Positions 58,162-64,000 of a DNA stretch of 64,000 nucleotides are shown piece by piece; the first letter of the stretch is position 1, and every line of letters begins with the position of its first letter. The stretch comes from Drosophila persimilis (taxonomy: Eukaryota > Arthropoda > Insecta > Diptera > Drosophilidae): assembly GCF_003286085.1 (NCBI RefSeq), contig NW_020825294.1:15894501-15958500 (forward strand), read 5' to 3'. The notes beneath the pieces were generated by a model. The model saw only the letters and a program-made list of their open reading frames with translations, did no database searches and was not told where the DNA came from. Position numbers and translations under genes: made by a program.

Positions 58162-58715
58162 TGTTAAGACCTTAAAAGAAAAGTCTAGACATTTGCGAGT
58201 TGAGTTGTAAATTCAAACTAAATTTTATTCTTAAAATCAGAGCCTTATATGTGATTTGACAATGAGGCAGGAGGTACAATTTGGTAGTCTATAATTATCG
58301 TTAGACCTATGCAGAGGATACTTTACTGAGGGTGTCTATTTGAGTACATGCTTACATTAGTTTTATTTTAAGACCGCATTTGTTAAGTGTTTTCTCCACT
58401 TGTGTTTTGTTGTCGTATTAATGGGTTACAGATCTCTGTTTACACCCGTGCAGTCATAACTTGTCTACTTTATGTGATTTCTTTAGAGATCGGTGTTGTT
58501 ACATGAGTGAATGTGTACCATAATCTATTTATGTTTAAACATTCTGCAAGGGGCCGAAAGTGGCATTGTATTGAGGTTAATATGTTCATGTTTGAACATT
58601 CTGCAAAGGGCCGAAAGTGGCATTGTTTTGTATTTTGATTCTTGTGAACCTTTTTGTGTACATTTTCTTTATAGCTATAATTACAAGTACAGATAATCAT
58701 TTACAGTCAATTACA
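58162..58715 (-). repeat. Element E 3' LTR
   Basis: 554 bp, TGTTAAG at the left and ATTACA at the right (minus strand TGTAAT...CTTAACA). It carries the same pair of ~54-bp internal repeats as the G LTR (near 58530 and 58590). Confidence 0.75.
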
Positions 58716-59219
58716 GTGGGAAGGGAAGTGCTATCGTTTGCAGTCTTCGTGCTACTTTAATTCTTCTTATGGCATAGATTATTAATATTATCATTATTAT
58801 GATTCCGATAATCAAGGCCGCATGTCCAGATACATGATGGAACTTAAGTCCTTTTAAGTCATGATGACCTTCTTTTAACAATTTTATTTCGTTTCTTAAC
58901 TTATCCATTTCTTCTGTATGGTTAATTAATGGTACTGTTAATGGATTCCAAACAATTTTTGGTATTTTACTTATATTACTTATATAAAGAATGAAATTGG
59001 CTCGTAGCTTTCTGTTTAAATACTGTGATGAGGTACTAGTATTTTGTCATCGGTTCGCACAGTACAACCATTTATTATTGTTAAAATTCCTTGTTGCGGA
59101 AGATCAATTAGTTCTTGATTTGAGTTACTACATTGAATCCTAGCATTAGTGTTTACTGCAACTTTGAAGAGCCAACTACCCTGCATTTCTAATTCGACCC
59201 AAAATGATCATGTCTCTGC
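58711..59219 (-). pseudogene. Element E env-like remnant
   Basis: Counterpart of the G env remnant, with the same hydrophobic anchor (ALIIGIIIMIILIIYAI) and basic tail. A frameshift near 58950-58990 separates the QGSWLFKV part from the anchor. Confidence 0.65.
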
Positions 59220-59244
59220 TATCTTCCTATACACGCAATTTGAA

Positions 59245-59620
59245 TTACCTTTTACTACTACGAGTACTTCTGGTCTCTTTTGGAGTCATTCCTGAGTTTT
59301 GCTCTTCAGACTCAATTCCAGCTAATGGACAAATTTTAGTTATAGGTCGTTTTATCAACCCGTCTTGATTTTTTATAGTTACTACTCTGACTCTATCGTC
59401 CCTACCTTTATGTATTTCTTCTATTTTTCCCAAGGGCCATCTAGCTGGGTGACAGGTTTCATCTTTTATTAATACAATCTGTCCTGTTTTAATATTCTGC
59501 ATTCCTATTTTCCATTTATTTTTTTGTTGCAGTGTGTGCAAAAAATCTTCTTTCCATTTAATCCAAAATTCTCTTTTCATTTTCTGAATTAATCTCCATC
59601 TATCCAGATTCCCGATTTTT
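59245..59620 (-). pseudogene. Element E DUF5641-type domain
   Basis: C-terminal part of pol downstream of the INE insertion: MKREFWIKWKEDFLHTLQQK, WPLGKIEEIHKGRDD and LIKRPITKICPLAGIES. The stop is at the same place as in element G. It keeps two codons (TI) that G lacks. Confidence 0.8.
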
Positions 59621-60283
59621 ATACCCGATACTCAAAATGAGTCAGCAGTCAAATGTCACAGCTACAAAAATATTTCAAAACTTCGCCCCGCCCACTTTCG
59701 CCCCCACAAAGGACAAAAATCTGTGGCATCCACATTTTTAAAGATACGAGAAAACCAAAAACGCAGAATCGTAGAGAATGACCATATCTTTTAGACTGCA
59801 GAATATGAATTGGATCGTATTATTATTAAAGCCGCATCAAAAAAACAATTTAATTTTTTCTCGCCCTGTCTCTCTCTAACACACACGTAGCATAGGCGGC
59901 TTTGCTTAGAGTAAAACATTAGCGCCTAGATCTCAGAGACTATAAAAGCTAGAGCAACCAAACAGACGAGAATCTGTTGCATCCACAATATTGCAGATTC
60001 GAGAAAACTAAAAACGCAGAATCATAGATAATGACCATATCTATCAGATTGCTGAATCTGGATCAGATCGGATGATTTTTATAACCAAAAGCAACAAATC
60101 AATTTTCAGTGGCTACGCAGCGCCCGACGTCACGCTCAGACTGATTTTCTGTCTCTCTCGCACGCACTCTTTGTCGTGTCGTTTAATATTAGCGGCGTCT
60201 GCCGGAGGAGAGCCATACTGACTTAGTATCGGGTATAACTGTAGAGTTGCGGTGTCCGCAGCAACTCACAACGTTCCCCCTCG
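59621..60283. mobile_element. Helentron-type nonautonomous element (INE/DINE-like) inserted in element E
   Basis: 663 bp absent from the matching position of element G. The left end is ATACCCGATACT (59621-59632); its perfect inverted copy AGTATCGGGTAT is at 60225-60236. A 47-bp tail with a hairpin (gagttgc/gcaactc arms, 60244-60250 and 60261-60267) then leads to the end gttccccctcg. The insertion lies between T residues. Subterminal inverted repeats, a 3' hairpin and T-T insertion are the marks of Helentron-associated elements such as DINE-1/INE-1. No coding capacity. Confidence 0.75.
59714..60074. repeat. Diverged internal duplication within the INE
   Basis: About 105 bp at 59714-59820 recurs at about 59967-60074. 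Shared landmarks are gcatccaca, cgagaaaac, aaaacgcagaatc and gaccatatct; I estimate about 80% identity. Confidence 0.7.
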
Positions 60284-61400
60284 TTTCCTCTGAAATTGTC
60301 TCAATCGGGCCAAATATTGGCCTTCCAATTATAAAATGACCTGGTGTTAATACATCCAGATCGTCAATATCATTTGTAGCTGTATACAAAGGGCGTGAAT
60401 TTAGTACCGCTTCAATTTGACATAATAGAGTTGCCATTTCCTTATAGGTTAAATTATTGTTCCCAATTACCCTTTTTAAGTGATATTTCACTGATTTTAC
60501 CCCAGCTTTCTAAATACCTCCGAAGTGAGGTCCTGCCGGGGGAATAAAATGCCACTCGATCTGTTTTCTTTCTAATATTGGCGTGTCGGCACCTGTCATC
60601 AGGTCGTCCATATAAAAATCATTCTTTATGATTTCCCTAATTGCTTGATTTTTGCAATTATCTGCTATTGCAACAAGCACCCTGGTTGCTCAGTAGGGTG
60701 CTGAAGCTGTACCGTACGTAACGGTTGTAAGTTTATAATCTTTTAAACCAGCATCGAAAACCACCCTCAGCTTTGTCGTTAGACTGGAATCTCGTATGAC
60801 TCCTTGATGGGGTAAATAATATTTCCAATCTTCTTTGGACTCTACCATATGTCCTAAGTTTTTATATTCATGCATGAACTTTACATAATTTTCTTTTAAT
60901 GTTTTATTATTGCTGAGCTTTCTTTCTAAACTATAAAATCGCGCTATAGCTTGGGGTTTTGAATCTCCTAGATCCTTTTCTTTTTTAAATGGTATTTTAA
61001 CTACATACCTACCATTCTCATCTATTCTTGTTGTTTCCAAGAAATGCTCCTCGCACACATCTTCTTCTACGTCATTCTTTTCACTTTCCAATTCCCAGAA
61101 CCGCTGTAAGTCCCCAACTTCAATTGTTGTCGCCACAATAAATTTATCACCTTTTGATTTGGTGCAACCGGATATAATCCATCCGAATTCTGTATTTTGT
61201 CCAAGCAGTCCGTCTATTTTTACTACTCCGTCTTTTAAAATATGGGTATACAAATCTATCCCAAATATTACATCTACCCTACTTGGTTTGTTAAAGTAAG
61301 GGTCTGCCAACACATAATCTTGCCACTTAGTTTTATCAATATTGAAAGACTTTAATGGTAAAGCTTTCATCAGTTTCGGAAGAATAATTGCTTCAATATT
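60284..61400 (-). pseudogene. Element E pol: protease, fused RT pieces and part of integrase
   Basis: From 61400 the frame reads ILPKLMKALPLKSFN and VIFGIDLYTHILKDG, the BEL protease region, then LVGQNTEFGWIISG-like sequence. RT starts with YYLPHQGVIRDSSLTTKLRV and VVFDAG, then jumps directly to TVTYGTASAPY near 60735, so RT motif A is deleted. A TAG at 60690-60692 interrupts APY-ATRVL. The catalytic YMDD (60603-60614) is followed within a few codons by the integrase segment ILERKQIEWHF, so the rest of RT, RNase H and the integrase N-terminus are deleted at about 60582. The integrase part has a nonsense codon in the GGIW motif. Confidence 0.8.
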
Positions 61401-61505
61401 TAGAGGACCTTTATTATAATCTTATATCGGACTATCGGACTCATTCCCTTAAACTTATACCAGTGAATTATGGTATGTCCTACTTTTTTCAACGGTTTCC
61501 ACTCT
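61401..61505 (-). other. Gap between gag and protease of element E
   Basis: About 100 bp with several stops. The region that should hold zinc knuckles and the protease active site is missing, so another deletion lies here. Confidence 0.5.
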
Positions 61506-62586
61506 TTATCCTGCGACGTGTAAAGAAGTGTACCGATGCTCTAAAAATTCCATTATATCTGGCAATGCTTGGATCTCTTTTGTCCTTTTTATAAGACTTT
61601 CATATAATTGTAAGGTATCTTTGTTGAATTTTTTCAACACAATGTGCTCGAAAATCACATCAACTTCTTCTGTTAAATGTGACTTTAATTTAATTAAATG
61701 TATTGACTCATTTATAGAATCAGAAAACCATTTAATATGTTTCGCTGAATCGTGATCTAGCATTGGTAAGTCTAGTAAACAATTCAGCTGATCCGAAAAA
61801 ATTGTTCGCTTATTTTCATACCGCTTGGTCAGCAATTCCCAAGCGGCATTATAATTCTCCAGCGGCCCAGTTAAAAGGTGAGCTACCATACTCCGTGACT
61901 CACCCTTTATCGCGATTTTCAAATAATTGAATTTTAGAGATGTACTCAGACTATCTCTGTTATGAATTAATTCACAAAATATTTGTGAAAAGCCGTCCCA
62001 CTCTTTTTCTTCGCCCGAGAATGTGGGTACTTCCACTTTCGGAAGATCAGGCAAATCGATATCTTCTTTTTTACCGTTGCCCCTTTAGTATCCATGCTGT
62101 TTTCTTCAGCTATGGTTTGCATCCTAACTTCTAGGTTGCTCAACATGTTTTGAATATCAAATTCCAAATCTCCGATCTGGTTGTCGAAGCTGTCGTTTGT
62201 TTCATAGCTATGATAATACTCCTCAATTTTTGAGCTCAGTCTTTTACTGAGGAACTCAATTTTTCCTTTTCTCATTCTACACTCTCCCAGTGTAGCCTGA
62301 TCAAACCTCTGCATGGTTTGCTCTAAACACGACTTCAGATTTTCCACTATTCTGTCGATTTCCTCCAATACTTTTTCTATGCTATTGTTAATTTTGGGCT
62401 CTATGTCTTCCTTCAAAGTTCCAGTCTCCACTGATTGTAACTTTGTTTTTTCTACCTTCCCTTTCGTTAATGTTTCGTTATTTTTTGACTCTACATACTT
62501 TTTATCTATGTCCTCTGTTCGGGCCAGCCGCTGAAGAATAACCGTAACTTTAACATTATTATTGTATGAGCAGAGAGAGCCGCCTA
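61506..62586 (-). pseudogene. Element E gag (DUF1759-type), frameshifted and truncated
   Basis: The N-terminal half (62586 to about 62060) is coiled-coil-like and rich in Glu, Lys and Ile. After a frameshift near 62055 the capsid domain follows: PDLPKVEVPTFSGEEKEW, FNYLKIAIKGESRSMV and WELLTKRYENKR, the DUF1759 signature of BEL/Pao Gag. It ends at a stop near 61506, with no zinc knuckle reached. The open frame on this strand runs on to 62695, but that part is antisense to the F LTR, so the true N-terminus is lost. Confidence 0.75.
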
Positions 62587-62911
62587 TGTTGTAAAACGTT
62601 GACGTTCTGCAGAGCTGCTGCGCTCTCCCGCTAAAGGGGCTCTCTGCCGCCGCCACTTCGGCAACTACTTTGATCTGCTGCCGCCACTTCGGCAATCACT
62701 TTGATCTAACGCCGTCGTCTATAGTTTAGTTCTATGCTAACCCCTCTGCGCATTGGTTGCATATCGATCTCGCATAAATTTTATCTGGCAATAGCAAGTA
62801 ATCGGCTTCCGCTAAGCCACCAAGATTAAATACGAATTATAAAGTTTAACCCAAAATCTCTTTTCATTTTTGAAACACATAGGTGGCAAAAAAGCTTGGC
62901 ATCTCAAACAT
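62587..62911 (+). repeat. Element F 5' LTR
   Basis: About 325 bp from TGTTGTAAAACGTTGACG to CTCAAACA. It contains a tandem duplication of about 31 bp (gccgccacttcggcaa, near 62648 and 62680). The left border is fixed by the break in E gag homology, the right by the primer-site-like sequence. The second LTR is outside the window, so limits are provisional. Confidence 0.65.
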
Positions 62912-63240
62912 TGGTGACCCCCCGACGTGATATAAAACCATTGCTTAATCGCGTTCCGTTAAAACACTTATTATTTATACAATATTTTGTTGTTGGGTAG
63001 TTTAACTACCAACAAATACATTTGGGTGCACGTTGAAAAACAGTTTAAAGTGCAAATTCAGTGAGAGTGCGGCTGGAATATTTATAGACAAATTCCGGTA
63101 CTTTAAGCGTCGAATCTCTCATTCTCTGCGCAGCTGCAGCCGCGGTTCTTGACTTTTCGTGTCTTGCTCTCGCGTCTATACATCGTCGCTTAAGCGGTAT
63201 TTCATTTTCCGTTGTTGTGTCGAATTGCACAACGGTTAAC
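62912..63240 (+). other. Element F primer-binding region and leader
   Basis: ttggtgacccccc directly follows the LTR and looks like a BEL-type primer site; I cannot assign the tRNA. The remaining 300 bp to the gag ATG have no convincing ORF on the plus strand. Confidence 0.55.
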
Positions 63241-64000
63241 ATGGACAACGATCCGAATACAGGCGCGGGCGGAAATATTGTGGTGGCTGATTCCAGACTG
63301 AGTCTGTATAAGCGTAAAAGTCAGTCATTATATGATCGATTGCACAGGCTTGGCGAATTCTTCGCGGGGAATAAAATCGATAAGCTGACCGCCGCGGAAG
63401 TCGAGATGCGCCTTGATATGTTGGCAGAAATTCGAGAGGAATTTAATAAGGCCCATAATGAGTTGGAGGCTCTCGATCAAAACGAGATTGGGAGTGAGCT
63501 GCGCGAAATCTTCGATACTCTTTTCATATCGTTGAAAGCTGAGTTGCTGGCTGCTGTTGAAGTAAGCCAGTCACACGCCGCTGCCCATTCTACGACTCTG
63601 CCAAGCCATTCCGTACATAGTACCATCATCATGGCTCACAAGCAGCGACTTCCTGAGCTGAAGGTGCCTAAGTTTTCTGGTGGATACGTCGAGTTCTCGG
63701 ATTTTATGGCAATGTTCAAATCGGTGATTGAAGCGGATGCGGATCTCAGTGACAGCGAGAAATTCCAGCACCTTCGCTCTTGCCTCGCTGATGCGGCTTT
63801 GGATTCGGTTCGATCGTTGGAGCTCTCCAGTGCCAATTATCGTGCGGCTCTGGATATACTTAATAAACGCTTTAATAACAAAAGACTTGTTTTCCAGGCA
63901 CACATCAAGAAGATTCTTGGGCTAAAGAGGGTAGACTCGCCTTCTGCTAAAAGCCTTCGGGAGGCTTCGATCAGGTGGGAAAAAACCATTCCTATACGCA
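63241..64000 (+). CDS. Element F gag (DUF1759-type), open to the window end
   Basis: From the ATG at 63241 the frame is open for 253 codons to the last base and is not closed in the window. The N-terminal part has a helical region with LYDRLHRLGEFFAG and ADVEMRLDML-like sequence. Then comes the DUF1759 start LPELKVPKFSGGYVEFSDF at about residues 138-156, followed by EKFQHLRSCLADAALDSV and LNKRFNNKRLVFQAHIKKI. This is the capsid part of BEL/Pao Gag; zinc knuckles, protease and RT should follow outside. No damage is visible in this stretch. Confidence 0.85.
   Translation, partial: MDNDPNTGAGGNIVVADSRLSLYKRKSQSLYDRLHRLGEFFAGNKIDKLTAAEVEMRLDMLAEIREEFNKAHNELEALDQNEIGSELREIFDTLFISLKAELLAAVEVSQSHAAAHSTTLPSHSVHSTIIMAHKQRLPELKVPKFSGGYVEFSDFMAMFKSVIEADADLSDSEKFQHLRSCLADAALDSVRSLELSSANYRAALDILNKRFNNKRLVFQAHIKKILGLKRVDSPSAKSLREASIRWEKTIPIR

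Larger units (their letters stand above)
58162..62586 (-). mobile_element. Element E: deleted minus-strand copy of the G family (roo-like BEL/Pao)
   Basis: It has a complete 3' LTR, an env remnant, DUF5641-type and integrase parts, fused RT pieces and gag. Large internal deletions remove most of RT, RNase H and part of integrase. A Helentron-type INE sits inside the integrase. The 5' side is cut at 62586 by the LTR of element F. Confidence 0.82.
62587..64000 (+). mobile_element. Element F: 5' part of a second BEL/Pao element, continuing beyond the window
   Basis: 5' LTR, primer-site region, leader and an open gag. The LTR and gag sequence differ from G/E, so this is another family. It interrupts gag of element E. 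Confidence 0.8.

Noticed and set aside
62587-62695. N-terminal 36 codons of the minus-strand gag frame of element E
   Set aside because: They are antisense to the LTR of element F and join the E gag frame by chance.
1-64000. Host genes, tRNA or rRNA genes
   Set aside because: I looked for cloverleaf-type and rRNA-like sequence and for non-transposon domains and found none; tRNA-like matches are the primer-binding sites only.

Overview
This window is eukaryotic, repeat-rich, heterochromatin-like DNA, almost certainly from a Drosophila-type fly. It carries copia-like, 17.6/297-like, Osvaldo-like, another Ty3/gypsy and roo-like BEL/Pao LTR elements, a LOA-like LINE with RNase H, and a Helentron-type nonautonomous repeat (an INE). 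I see no host protein gene, rRNA, tRNA or CRISPR array. Family and clade names are from motif recognition only; no database was searched.

Backbone: a single tandem satellite with a 21-bp monomer runs from about 7455 to 55204. Four LTR retrotransposons interrupt it, leaving five blocks (7455-13594, 18925-24279, 31284-34794, 39353-39870, 47028-55204; about 23.7 kb, roughly 1,100 monomers). Monomer variants are arranged in longer repeats whose periods are multiples of 21 bp (336, 399, 924, 1092), plus one 1427-bp tandem duplication. Because 21 is divisible by 3, the satellite holds long chance ORFs on both strands that look like heptapeptide repeats; I do not treat them as genes.

Insertions in the satellite: element A (13595-18924, minus strand, gypsy-like, proline-type primer site), element B (24280-31283, plus strand, 17.6/297-like errantivirus with an uninterrupted env ORF), element C (34795-39352, minus strand, copia-like) and element D (39871-47027, minus strand, Osvaldo-like with a 36-bp minisatellite in each LTR). 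A, B and C have clear target-site duplications (TATA, ATAT, ATATC), and removing each restores the satellite sequence. All three, and the LTR edge of a second copy of A (A', 55205-58161), lie in the same AT-rich stretch of one monomer type. LTR comparison suggests B and C are young (one difference per LTR pair), A is older, and D is rearranged.

Left flank: the 3' part of a roo-like BEL/Pao element (G, 1-1771), a nearly full-length but decayed LOA-like LINE on the minus strand (1772-6914), and a fragment of BEL pol (6915-7420). Right flank: A', truncated at its 5' side; a heavily deleted minus-strand copy of the G family (E, 58162-62586) holding a Helentron-type INE (59621-60283); and the 5' LTR and open gag of a different BEL/Pao element (F, from 62587 past the window end). 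Most coding regions are pseudogenes with frameshifts, nonsense codons or deletions. Intact-looking ORFs are the B gag, the B env and the F gag as far as it is visible.
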